A stretch of 8,967 nt of DNA from Chitinophaga pinensis (GTDB lineage Bacteria; Bacteroidota; Bacteroidia; M30B66): positions 1-8,967 of the forward strand of contig CALQJV010000029.1 of NCBI GenBank assembly GCA_943330985.1, in the 5' to 3' direction. The notes below the pieces were generated by a model that saw only the letters and a list, made by a program, of their open reading frames with translations, did not search any database and was not told where the DNA came from. Shown piece by piece: positions 1 to 6,719 of this stretch (positions are counted from its first letter, which is position 1; each line of letters opens with the position of its first letter). A program made the translations under genes and the position numbers.

Positions 1-567
1 AAGCGGACTGTCACCGTAGCGACTCATGATGCGGTCGGACAATGAGCCATGGTTTGTTCCAATGCGCATAGCAGTGCCATATTCCTTACAAATTTTCACC
101 AAGGGAGTGAAGCGTTCGCGAATCCGTTCGAGTTCTGCTTCGTAAGCAAAATCGGTGTAGTCGATATGTTCGAATTTCTTTTTATCAGCGTAATTTCCTG
201 GATTGACACGCACTTTTTCCACGATGCGTGCAGCCAATTCGGCCGCATTGGGTGTAAAATGAATATCGGCAACCAAAGGAGTATTGAATCCGCGATTTCG
301 TAATTCTTTGCGGATGTTTTCTAAGTTTTGCGCTTCTTTAATACTGGGTGCTGTAATACGAACAAGCTCGCATCCTGCTTCTATCATGCGTATACTTTGC
401 GCCACAGTTGCTGCAGTATCCATTGTGTCGGTTGTAGTCATGGACTGCAGCCGGATGGGATTGTCGCCGCCTAGGGCCAAATCACCAATCATGACTTCGC
501 GGGTCTTGAAACGTTTATAAGCAGTTAAGCTGTTACAATAAAGACTAGATTCGGTAAGCGAAATCAT
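1..567 (-). CDS. ispG: 4-hydroxy-3-methylbut-2-enyl diphosphate synthase (IspG/GcpE), long type, N-terminal part only
   Basis: IspG is the iron-sulfur enzyme of the MEP (non-mevalonate) isoprenoid pathway; it reductively opens methylerythritol cyclodiphosphate to HMBPP in the cytosol. My translation gives 189 codons with no stop, so the C-terminal part, including the [4Fe-4S] cysteines, lies beyond the left edge. Visible family motifs are [16 protein letters not shown] (33-48), VADIHF (99-104), VRVNPGNY (119-126) and [12 protein letters not shown] (168-179). The stretch of about 40 residues between NPGNY and RIGTNHG is longer than in E. coli IspG and fits the long form of plants, Chlamydia and Bacteroidota, which also carries an inserted domain further on. 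The ATG at 565-567 gives an N-terminus ([13 protein letters not shown]) typical of Bacteroidota IspG and lies 14 bases after a TAnnTTTG box. The identification is firm; only the missing half is unseen. Confidence 0.95.
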   Translation of the reverse strand, partial: MISLTESSLYCNSLTAYKRFKTREVMIGDLALGGDNPIRLQSMTTTDTMDTAATVAQSIRMIEAGCELVRITAPSIKEAQNLENIRKELRNRGFNTPLVADIHFTPNAAELAARIVEKVRVNPGNYADKKKFEHIDYTDFAYEAELERIRERFTPLVKICKEYGTAMRIGTNHGSLSDRIMSRYGDSPL

Positions 568-581
568 GTGTTAGTTTTTTG

Positions 582-589
582 CAAAAGTA
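582..589 (-). promoter_or_regulatory. Candidate Bacteroidota -7 box (TACTTTTG) for ispG
   Basis: Read on the minus strand, 589 to 582 is TACTTTTG, an exact match to the Bacteroidota -7 consensus TAnnTTTG, and it ends 14 bases before the ispG ATG. The same 11-base string GTACTTTTGCA precedes rluB near 8690. I do not see a clear TTG -33 element at 17-23 bases upstream, so the call rests on the -7 box and its position. It implies a very short 5' leader. Confidence 0.5.
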
Positions 590-598
590 CTCGAAGAA

Positions 599-618
599 TG
601 CGTTTTCCTAAACACGCA
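599..618 (-). other. Imperfect palindrome between the type IX cargo gene and ispG
   Basis: On the minus strand this is TGCGT, a bulged G, TTT, loop AGG, AAA, ACGCA: an 8-bp stem with one bulge and a 3-base loop. It starts 24 bases past the stop of the upstream secreted-protein gene and covers the -33 region of the proposed ispG promoter. It could be a weak terminator for the upstream gene, but no T-run follows. It could equally be an operator for ispG, or chance. Confidence 0.25.
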
Positions 619-641
619 ATATGAATAATTGTTGCCAAAAA

Positions 642-1373
642 TCAATTGCCGGAGCGTATAATTCTTTGGGTGGTACTTCTGCCATCTTCGAGATGCAATT
701 CTAGGAAATAAATTCCAGGTGCAATGCCTGACATATCGATGTCTTCGGAGATGTAGTTCTCAATGTTTAATAAAGTCTTCCCTTGTAAATCGCGAATGCA
801 AATATGTTTGGGCAATTTTGCTGATCCAATTGCATGTAGATGTAGTTTATTGCCAACAGGATTTTGAATAATGTATTCAGCATTGGCTTGAACCGAATTG
901 AATCCAATGCTATTCTCAACAAAAATGTTAAATCGTATCGAATCTTCGGCAGCAACAGGTTGTCCAACAAACGAAGGCCAAATAACAACAGTGTTCCCAC
1001 CTTCTAAAAAATACTGCGGTGTTATTGGAATGATGGTAATGAATGCTCTTGTTTGAAAAGGTGCAATAAATTGCATTGCATCAAAACTTCCAAGCGGTTC
1101 AGTTTGATTGTTAAATGTTTCGTTTCGGAAATTTAGTTTGAGGTTTCCAAGGATATTTAATGAGTCGCTCGTATTTTGAATGGTGAACTGAACATCTGCC
1201 ACCGAATTCTGATAAACAGTATCGGGCATATTGAAATTAGATATGCTGATGGATTGCCCATTTCCAATTTGGGCATACATCAAAATCAACAATAAAAACA
1301 CCTTGGAAACTATTGGTGAAATTGAGATTTGGATTCGTCTAACTATGTTCGAAAATGGGCTATGTGTCCGCAT
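642..1373 (-). CDS. Small secreted protein with type IX secretion C-terminal sorting domain (type A)
   Basis: The 243-residue product has a signal peptide: a basic stretch with RR at 12-13, a hydrophobic core VFLLLILMYA at 25-34, and likely cleavage near residues 38-40. Residues about 43-152 look like one beta-sandwich (Ig/CARDB-like, 'TVYQNSVADVQFTIQNTSD'), a fold often used for adhesion or ligand binding. The C-terminal 75 residues match the Por/type IX sorting domain: QNPVGNKL (170-177), IRDLQGKTLLN (193-203) and the hallmark GIYFLELHLEDG (220-231). Such domains direct proteins through the type IX system to the cell surface or medium and are cleaved on the way. The frame is open to a farther ATG at 1445, but that start would put a TAnnTTTG box inside the gene and add 24 residues before the signal peptide; the ATG at 1373 follows that box by 16 bases. 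The substrate is unknown. The sorting domain is seen clearly; the middle fold is inferred from pattern only. Confidence 0.8.
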   Translation of the reverse strand: MRTHSPFSNIVRRIQISISPIVSKVFLLLILMYAQIGNGQSISISNFNMPDTVYQNSVADVQFTIQNTSDSLNILGNLKLNFRNETFNNQTEPLGSFDAMQFIAPFQTRAFITIIPITPQYFLEGGNTVVIWPSFVGQPVAAEDSIRFNIFVENSIGFNSVQANAEYIIQNPVGNKLHLHAIGSAKLPKHICIRDLQGKTLLNIENYISEDIDMSGIAPGIYFLELHLEDGRSTTQRIIRSGN

Positions 1374-1389
1374 AAACTTTAACTGCAAC

Positions 1390-1397
1390 CAAAAGTA
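1390..1397 (-). promoter_or_regulatory. Candidate -7 box (TACTTTTG) for the type IX cargo gene
   Basis: On the minus strand 1397 to 1390 reads TACTTTTG, an exact fit to TAnnTTTG, ending 16 bases before the ATG at 1373. This spacing resembles that at ispG and rluB and is the main reason for shortening the gene from the ATG at 1445. No well-placed TTG -33 element is visible. Confidence 0.45.
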
Positions 1398-1421
1398 ATG
1401 AAAAGCGACAAGGATTTTCAT

Positions 1422-1429
1422 TAAACTTG
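1422..1429 (+). promoter_or_regulatory. Weak -7-like box (TAAACTTG) for the TPR-desulfurase unit
   Basis: TAAACTTG differs at one position from TAnnTTTG and lies 32 bases before the preferred ATG at 1462. It overlaps an in-frame upstream ATG at 1432, which would then be too close to the transcription start to be used. No TTG is seen at the -33 position, so this is only a suggestion. Together with the box at 1390-1397 it would make 1374-1461 a divergent promoter region. Confidence 0.25.
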
Positions 1430-1461
1430 CCATGTTCTTACTCATTCAGCGGATATTAATT

Positions 1462-2922
1462 ATGGATGTATTTTATCAAATTGTAGATGGATTAAGTAAA
1501 GAGGAGATTCGTTTTTTTAAAATCTTCGCACATCGCCAGGGATCTGAAATTGAGCGAAAAGACATTGCTCTTCTCGATTTCATCAGAAAGAATCCCACAA
1601 AAAATGATGAAAATAAAATAGTTCAAAAGCTATATGGCAATGGAGATAAAAATGCATTTTATCGACTGAAAAATCGCTTGATTGACGATTTAAATAAATC
1701 CTTGGTGCTTCAGCATAATAACGATGACGAAGTATTGCAGCTTTTTCAACTTCTTTCTTTGGTTCGGATTTATAGCGCCAAGAGCCAGCATCAAATTGCA
1801 GTTAGTTTCTTAAAAAAGGCAGAACAAAAGGCAAAGCGAATCGAAAACCATGAGCTTTTAGACAGCATCTATGGGGAATACATTCTGTTGTCGCATACTC
1901 TTTTGACCATTGATCCAGAAACTTATATAGCACTTCGGAAAGAGAATTCTGAGGCATTGGCAAGAATTCGGCAATTAGACGATGTGCTTGCGGTTGTATC
2001 GTACCGATTAAAAGTGACTCAGAATTTCGGCAGTCAGGAATTTTCGTTTTTACAAATCCTCGAAAATGTGACCAAGCAATTTGCCGATGAAAAAGTGATA
2101 TTAGCATCACCCCGATTTCGCATCAAATTGTATGGTTTGGTAAGTCAGTTATTGCTTCAACGACATGATTACCTGAGTTTGGAGGTGTATTTACTTCAGA
2201 TTTGGAATGAATTTTTGAACCATCATATTTTCAATAAAAACAACCACGATACCAAACTTCAGTTGCTTACATATATCGTGAATACCTTATTCAAGAATGG
2301 GAAGGTTCAGGAATCTTTGGCATTTGCTGAAAAGTTATTCGAATCGATGCAAGAGTATAATCGTTTGTTTTTCGAGAAATACGAGATCTTTTACTACAAT
2401 GCATTGGTGAATAATTACAGTACTTCCGATATTCCCAAGGCCATTGAATTGTTAAAAGAGATGCAACTAAAACCGAATGTGAAGAAGATGCCATTTTACG
2501 AACTCTTCATTTATTTGAATCTCGCTACGAGTTATTTTGATTTGAAAAAATACAGTCTGTCGATAAAAAATCTCACCAAGTTATTTCTGCTCGATAGTTA
2601 TAAAAAGGCGGATAAATCCTTGCGGTTTAAAATTGCCCTGTCTGAGTTGATTATTCGTTTCGAATTGGGCGATACCGATTTTTGGAAGTACCGCTATGAT
2701 CAAATATTGAAAGAGTTTTTTGCTGAGTTTACTTTGCAATCGAGCAGTCGGGAAGCCACCATGTTTCAATTAGTAAATCGTTCCTTAGAGCTTAATGGAG
2801 GTTTAAGAGACAAGTCAATTCGACCAGAAATAGATCAATTGCTAGCCGAGTTGAAAGAACATACTTCCGAAGATGAAATCATTCATTATTATCGCTGGCT
2901 GAACGAGAAAGTATATGCTTAA
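1462..2922 (+). CDS. Alpha-helical repeat (TPR-like) protein coupled to a cysteine desulfurase; function unknown
   Basis: The 486-residue product is almost entirely amphipathic helix with no signal peptide or membrane span, so it should be cytosolic. The first 80 residues (LSKEEIRFFKIFAHRQG at 11-27, then a hydrophobic helix and NAFYRLKNRLIDDLNKSL near 65-82) resemble the N-terminal region I recall from Bacteroidota TPR proteins of unknown role, where the pattern is 'LSKxEKRxFKxxA...LKxxLxxxLxKSL'. From about residue 95 to 420 come helical pairs of TPR size, for example QIAVSFLKKAEQKAKRIE, KAIELLKEMQLKP, and a stretch with LATSYFDLKKYSLSIKNLTK. Individual repeats are too degenerate to number. 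Its TAA overlaps the ATG of the desulfurase by 8 bases, so the two are translationally coupled. This suggests a scaffold or regulator of that enzyme, which is inference. An in-frame ATG at 1432 would add 10 residues but lies in the divergent promoter region and overlaps the longer form of the opposite gene; 1462 begins with MDVFYQIVDGLSKEE. Confidence 0.75.
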   Translation: MDVFYQIVDGLSKEEIRFFKIFAHRQGSEIERKDIALLDFIRKNPTKNDENKIVQKLYGNGDKNAFYRLKNRLIDDLNKSLVLQHNNDDEVLQLFQLLSLVRIYSAKSQHQIAVSFLKKAEQKAKRIENHELLDSIYGEYILLSHTLLTIDPETYIALRKENSEALARIRQLDDVLAVVSYRLKVTQNFGSQEFSFLQILENVTKQFADEKVILASPRFRIKLYGLVSQLLLQRHDYLSLEVYLLQIWNEFLNHHIFNKNNHDTKLQLLTYIVNTLFKNGKVQESLAFAEKLFESMQEYNRLFFEKYEIFYYNALVNNYSTSDIPKAIELLKEMQLKPNVKKMPFYELFIYLNLATSYFDLKKYSLSIKNLTKLFLLDSYKKADKSLRFKIALSELIIRFELGDTDFWKYRYDQILKEFFAEFTLQSSSREATMFQLVNRSLELNGGLRDKSIRPEIDQLLAELKEHTSEDEIIHYYRWLNEKVYA

Positions 2923-4045
2923 AAAAACGGTTTACTTCGATTACAATGCAACAACGCCTGTTAACCAAGAAGTGCTAGCATGTATGTTGCCTTATTTCAA
3001 CGTGCAATTTGGGAATGCTTCGAGTATACATTCTTATGGATGGCAAGCTTCTGAAGCCATTGATATAGCACGTGAGCAGGTTGCCAAATTGATTACCGCC
3101 TCGCCCTCCGAAATAACTTTCACTTCGGGAGCAACCGAGTCGTTGAATATGGCAATCAAGGGAATTGCATCGCGCTATGTCAGTAAAGGGAAGCACATCA
3201 TTTCGTTTGAAACAGAGCATTCAGCCGTCTTGGAATCGCTAAACTACTTATCAAGTCGTGGTTGGGAAATAGAGCTTTTGCCTGTAAAAACGGATGGTTT
3301 ACCAGATTTGGATTTGCTTCAAAAAGCAATTCGGCCAGATACTGTTTTTATTGCAGCCATGTTGGCGAATAATGAAAGTGGAGTTATTTTTCCGATGAGT
3401 GAAATAACCTCTATTGCCAAGGCGAATGGAGTTTTAACAATCTGCGATGCAACCCAAGCCTGTGGAAAAATTAACGTGGATGTTGATGAATTTGGGGTAG
3501 ATGTTCTGGCCTTATCGTCACATAAATTTTATGGACCTAAAGGATGCGGAGCGTTGTATTTACGACGAAGAAATCCAAGAGTAACATTAGATGCGCTGAT
3601 TCATGGAGGCGGGCAGGAGGGGAATCGTCGATCTGGAACACTCAATATTCCAGCAATTGTGGGGATGGGAAAGGCCGCAGAATTAGTTACTCAGAATTTG
3701 ATTATTTATAAAGAGAAAACGATGCAATTGCGCGATTTACTCGAGAGCGAGTTACGCAAAAACTTCGATGTTCATATTCTTGCTGATAATGCAAGACGTT
3801 TAAGCAATACCTCTTTTTTTCGCATCAATGGAATTCAATCTTCTGTCCTTATTTCGAAACTTCCGCACTTCGCATTTTCAACCGGATCGGCTTGCTCCTC
3901 ATCTGAGCCAAAGCCTTCGCATGTAGCTATGGCAATGGGTTTAAATGAGGAACAAGCATTCGAAGCGGTTAGGTTAAGTTTAGGTTTATTTTCTAATGAG
4001 GAAGAAATCCACACATTTATACATCAATTGAAAAATGTGTTCTAA
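2915..4045 (+). CDS. Cysteine desulfurase, NifS/IscS family (class V aminotransferase fold, group I type)
   Basis: This 376-residue PLP enzyme takes sulfur from L-cysteine as a persulfide, releasing alanine, and passes it to iron-sulfur cluster assembly or tRNA thiolation in the cytosol. Visible landmarks: YFDYNATTP (7-15), TSGATESLNMAI (70-81), the PLP-stacking histidine in TEHSA (H102), CDATQACGKI (177-186, D178 and Q181), the Schiff-base lysine in SSHKFYGPKG (K204), GGGQEGNRRSGTLNIP (231-246) and the catalytic cysteine in STGSACSSSEP (C327). The loop around C327 has the length of the group I (IscS/NifS) enzymes. At 376 residues it is slightly shorter than E. coli IscS (about 404), so iscS, nifS or another paralogue cannot be told apart and no symbol is given. 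The start overlaps the stop of the upstream TPR gene (ATGCTTAA). No scaffold (IscU/NifU) or cluster genes lie beside it, so it may serve tRNA modification or act as a general desulfurase. Confidence 0.93.
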   Translation: MLKKTVYFDYNATTPVNQEVLACMLPYFNVQFGNASSIHSYGWQASEAIDIAREQVAKLITASPSEITFTSGATESLNMAIKGIASRYVSKGKHIISFETEHSAVLESLNYLSSRGWEIELLPVKTDGLPDLDLLQKAIRPDTVFIAAMLANNESGVIFPMSEITSIAKANGVLTICDATQACGKINVDVDEFGVDVLALSSHKFYGPKGCGALYLRRRNPRVTLDALIHGGGQEGNRRSGTLNIPAIVGMGKAAELVTQNLIIYKEKTMQLRDLLESELRKNFDVHILADNARRLSNTSFFRINGIQSSVLISKLPHFAFSTGSACSSSEPKPSHVAMAMGLNEEQAFEAVRLSLGLFSNEEEIHTFIHQLKNVF

Positions 4046-4049
4046 TTTC

Positions 4050-4430
4050 CTACATTACTTTGGCAAGCCAGTGAATTAGTTCATGACGAAGTTCATTGAA
4101 TATTTTCTCGAATATTTCGACTTTTTGCTGAAGTTCAGGATGGAATTCCACCCGACGATGATCGGAGGCAACCGGATTTTTTAAAGCCAAGCTCACCAAT
4201 TCTTCCTCCTGTTTATCGATATCATGTCGTAAACGATCAATGTGGTTTTTTTGAATGATTAAGGCATTTTGAAAATGCTCAACCTGAGCCAATACTTCAG
4301 ATTTTGTATTAAGCGCGGCAATTTCATCAATGCGCTTCTGCATAATCTTTAGTTCGTCTTTATAAAAAGCAAAACGATTTAAGTATTCGCGATAGGCAAC
4401 ATGTTGTTCGGTTAATAAAACGGTTTTCAT
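4050..4430 (-). CDS. Small coiled-coil protein of unknown function
   Basis: The product has 126 residues, is rich in E, K, Q and H, and has no signal peptide or membrane segment. Two helical stretches are evident. Residues about 12-84 carry a heptad-like hydrophobic pattern (YREYLNRFAFYKDELKIMQK, then EVLAQVEHFQNALIIQKNHI and DRLRHDIDKQEEELVSLAL), which looks like a coiled-coil hairpin. After a short loop (NPVASDHRRVEFHP), a final amphipathic helix runs to the end. I do not recognise a named family. It is the last gene on the minus strand, 89 bases after the LysE-type gene, and converges on the desulfurase with only 4 bases between stops. It could be the tail of the rluB-GH3-lysE transcript or have its own promoter. 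The reading frame, coding-like composition and lack of any competing frame support it being real. Confidence 0.65.
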   Translation of the reverse strand: MKTVLLTEQHVAYREYLNRFAFYKDELKIMQKRIDEIAALNTKSEVLAQVEHFQNALIIQKNHIDRLRHDIDKQEEELVSLALKNPVASDHRRVEFHPELQQKVEIFEKIFNELRHELIHWLAKVM

Positions 4431-4440
4431 AAATCATCTA

Positions 4441-4500
4441 ATTTGTTGATGTAAAATTCGATGAGTTTAGACAACTCAACTATGACGACACTCAACAAAT
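4441..4500. repeat. Nested inverted repeats in the gap upstream of the coiled-coil gene
   Basis: ATTTGTTGA (4441-4449) is matched by its exact complement TCAACAAAT (4492-4500), and inside them TGAGTT (4462-4467) and AACTCA (4473-4478) form a 6-bp hairpin with a 5-base loop. ACTCAAC also occurs twice as a direct repeat (4474-4480 and 4490-4496). The gap between genes (4431-4519) is otherwise AT-rich with no good TAnnTTTG box. The element could be a leader structure or a binding site for a regulator of the small gene; the arms are short and AT-rich, so chance is possible. Confidence 0.3.
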
Positions 4501-4519
4501 AATCTGATTTATCTCAGTT

Positions 4520-5170
4520 TTAGTTTTTACTAAAATGTCGATACAATAGCCATGCTGCGATGGCAATAAAAAGAGCTCCAGAAATACGATGGAAGTTTGT
4601 AATGGCTTTGGGAGTAAGAAAGCGTTTTAATTTCCTTGCAGTGTATATTTTTACGAGATCAATAACGAAATAGGAAATCATGGTGCTGGAAAAGAACGTG
4701 AGAATTAATCGCATGTTTCCTCCAAAACTACCTGCCACGGCCGGAACAGATCCAAACCAAATTAAGAACACCGACGGGTTTAGGAAATTAATACCAAGCC
4801 CTTTGAAAAACAAACCGGAATGATTGAGTTTTGTAACGGATTTTAAATCGGAAACCTCTATTGGCATGCTTTCTTTTTTAGGATTCAACAGGAGAATGAG
4901 TCCGAATACGATTAATATAATTGCCCCAATAAGTGCCGACCAAAACTGAATACGCGGATTACTAAAATCAACATCCACACCCAATGTGAAAATAATGAGC
5001 ATGGCAGCTGCAATGATTATAAAGTCGCTGAGTAGAACACCTGCATCAAAAATGAGCGATTCTTTCCATCCTTTGTCAATACTGGTTTGAATTAGCATAA
5101 AGAATACCGGCCCAAACGAAAAGCTTAAGCCAAGTCCCATGATGAATCCATTCCAGATTGCACTTCCCAT
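4520..5170 (-). CDS. LysE/RhtB-family exporter (amino acid or related small molecule efflux)
   Basis: The 216-residue membrane protein has about six hydrophobic segments (roughly 6-28, 41-63, 74-95, 120-146, 152-174 and 192-211), the size and layout of LysE/RhtB carriers. Family hallmarks are the first-helix motif FGPVFFMLIQTSI (19-31), followed by a short loop and KGWKESL, and the conserved GINFLNPSVFLIWFG (126-140), which corresponds to the 'NPKxxxFW' region. Family members export lysine, homoserine, threonine or other small solutes using the proton gradient; the substrate cannot be read here. Its ATG overlaps the GH3 stop by one base (TAATG on the minus strand), so it is translationally coupled to that enzyme and probably handles a related amino acid or the conjugate. 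A 7-bp AT-only inverted repeat lies at 4518-4535 over the stop codon and is not a convincing terminator. Confidence 0.85.
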   Translation of the reverse strand: MGSAIWNGFIMGLGLSFSFGPVFFMLIQTSIDKGWKESLIFDAGVLLSDFIIIAAAMLIIFTLGVDVDFSNPRIQFWSALIGAIILIVFGLILLLNPKKESMPIEVSDLKSVTKLNHSGLFFKGLGINFLNPSVFLIWFGSVPAVAGSFGGNMRLILTFFSSTMISYFVIDLVKIYTARKLKRFLTPKAITNFHRISGALFIAIAAWLLYRHFSKN

Positions 5171-6705
5171 TATACCTTGTTTCCTAGTATAAAAGCTTCC
5201 CAGTTTGCCAATTGCTCTTTTTTCAATACACGAGGAAATTTGTTTTGTCCACCTTCCTTACCAATATAGCGCATCCAATCGTAAAACAAATTCAATGGCA
5301 ATACATCCAAGCGCATTTCTTTCAATGCAGAGCGGCGTTCAACAACATAATCATCGTTCAATGCCTTAAGTTCTTCATCGAGTTGAAGTCGAAATGCATC
5401 TGCATCAACCTGATCGTCGGTTCCGATATACCATTTATGTCGGAAACCTGAATTATCAATTTCACCGGCAACGCAAAATTCAGGTATGCTAATTCCAAAA
5501 TGATTACCCGCTTTCATCACACCTTGATTCATATTATCGACACTCAGGTGCTCGCCACAAATACTCAGAAAATGTTTGGTTCTCCCTGTAATGATAATTT
5601 CCGAATTGTCGAGGTTGGTAAAACGAACCGTATCGCCAATCATGTAACGCCAACAACCTGCACAGGTGGTGATGAGTAAAGCATAATCAATCCCTTCTTT
5701 TACATGCTCTAACGTTAAGACCTCAGCGTTTTCGAGCGGCATTCCGTCATGATCGAAGTTTTTATCGTTGAAAGGAATAAATTCGAAGAAGATTCCATTG
5801 TTTAAAACCAGTTCCATGGCGCCATGAACCTCACTGCCTTGATATGCAATGAATCCCTCGGAAGCCAGGTAAGTTTCAATGTAAATCAATGGACGCGACA
5901 TGAGTTTTTCGAAGCTCTTTTTATACGGCTCGAAATACACCCCACCATGCACATAAATACGCAGGTTAGGCCAGATGTCGTGAATTGTATCTACTTTATA
6001 ATGCTCAATGATGCGTTCAATGACAATCTGAATCCAAGCCGGAACTCCTACCACAATGCCGATGTCCCAATCTTTTGCTGCAAGAACGATTTCTTCGAGC
6101 TTGGCTTCCCAATCGCGTTCCATCGCAATGCGTTTGCCCGGTTTATAATGTGCTTGAAACCAAAATGGAATCTGCGTTCCGTTGATGCCACTTAAATCGC
6201 CCTCGTAATAACTCGATTTCCACTGAAGATCCGTGGATCCGCCGAGCATGAAAATTCCTTTTTCGAATAACTCTGGTGGAAGGTCGTAATAGGCAAGCGA
6301 TAGTATTTGACGAACACTCGTTCTCCGCATGCTGCGAATCATGGCTTGTGTTACGGGTATTTTTTTACTCGGTGCTCCGGATGTTCCAGAACTCAGAGCA
6401 AAATACTGCACTTTGCCCGGCCATGCTACATCTTCCTCTCCTTCTAGCGCCCGATGCCACCATGAATCATGAATAGAATCGTAATGGAATAAAGGAACGT
6501 TCTTACTGAATAAGGCATAGGGATTATCTGCCCGTAAAATCTCATCAAATTCATAAGCACGACCAAGTGCCGTGTTTTGAGCTTTGCGTATGAGTTTCAG
6601 GAATGTTTTTTCCTGTTTTTTTTCCGGACTTAGACGGCGACGAACCCTGCGAAGAGTTTTCTGCAGAGTAAGGGCGCGTTTTATAGCTTTTCCTACTAAT
6701 GCCAT
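5170..6705 (-). CDS. GH3-family acyl-acid amido synthetase (acyl-adenylate forming, JAR1-like fold)
   Basis: GH3 enzymes, best known from plant auxin and jasmonate metabolism, activate a carboxylic acid with ATP to an acyl-AMP and transfer it to the amine of an amino acid. Counted from the ATG at 6705, the 511-residue protein shows the nucleotide-binding motif SSGTSGAPSKKIP (105-117), the middle motif ETYLASEGFIAYQG (277-290), IGDTVRF (356-362, with the acidic ATP-ribose ligand D358) and TGRTKHFLSICGEHLS (373-388), followed by a mobile C-terminal domain. The N-terminal 45 residues are strongly basic helix, as in other bacterial GH3 proteins I recall. An in-frame TTG at 6711 would add two residues; ATG at 6705 is preferred, 14 bases after the rluB stop. 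The gene is coupled at its end to a LysE-type exporter by a 1-base overlap. The acyl and amino acid substrates are unknown in bacteria, so only the reaction class is claimed. An A8 run early in the gene is in frame. Confidence 0.9.
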   Translation of the reverse strand: MALVGKAIKRALTLQKTLRRVRRRLSPEKKQEKTFLKLIRKAQNTALGRAYEFDEILRADNPYALFSKNVPLFHYDSIHDSWWHRALEGEEDVAWPGKVQYFALSSGTSGAPSKKIPVTQAMIRSMRRTSVRQILSLAYYDLPPELFEKGIFMLGGSTDLQWKSSYYEGDLSGINGTQIPFWFQAHYKPGKRIAMERDWEAKLEEIVLAAKDWDIGIVVGVPAWIQIVIERIIEHYKVDTIHDIWPNLRIYVHGGVYFEPYKKSFEKLMSRPLIYIETYLASEGFIAYQGSEVHGAMELVLNNGIFFEFIPFNDKNFDHDGMPLENAEVLTLEHVKEGIDYALLITTCAGCWRYMIGDTVRFTNLDNSEIIITGRTKHFLSICGEHLSVDNMNQGVMKAGNHFGISIPEFCVAGEIDNSGFRHKWYIGTDDQVDADAFRLQLDEELKALNDDYVVERRSALKEMRLDVLPLNLFYDWMRYIGKEGGQNKFPRVLKKEQLANWEAFILGNKV

Positions 6706-6719
6706 ATTCAATTCGATTC

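Noticed and set aside
49..520. Two plus-strand open frames at 49-303 and 284-520
   Set aside because: They lie antisense to ispG, whose minus-strand translation matches the family over its whole length.
1374..1445. Upstream extension of the type IX cargo gene to the ATG at 1445
   Set aside because: The extra 24 residues precede an already adequate signal peptide, contain a perfect TAnnTTTG box, and would overlap the divergent TPR gene's upstream ATG.
4034..4056. AATGT / ACATT inverted repeat around the convergent stops as a shared terminator
   Set aside because: The stem has only five base pairs with a 13-base loop and no T-run on either side.
4518..4535. Inverted repeat TTTTAGT-TTTT-ACTAAAA over the LysE stop as a terminator
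   Set aside because: The 7-bp stem is almost all A-T, overlaps the coding end and is not followed by a T-run on the minus strand; it is too weak to call.
6616..6623. T8 run (A8 on the coding strand) early in the GH3 gene as a frameshift site
   Set aside because: The frame is intact and homologous on both sides, so there is no sign of a programmed or mutational shift.
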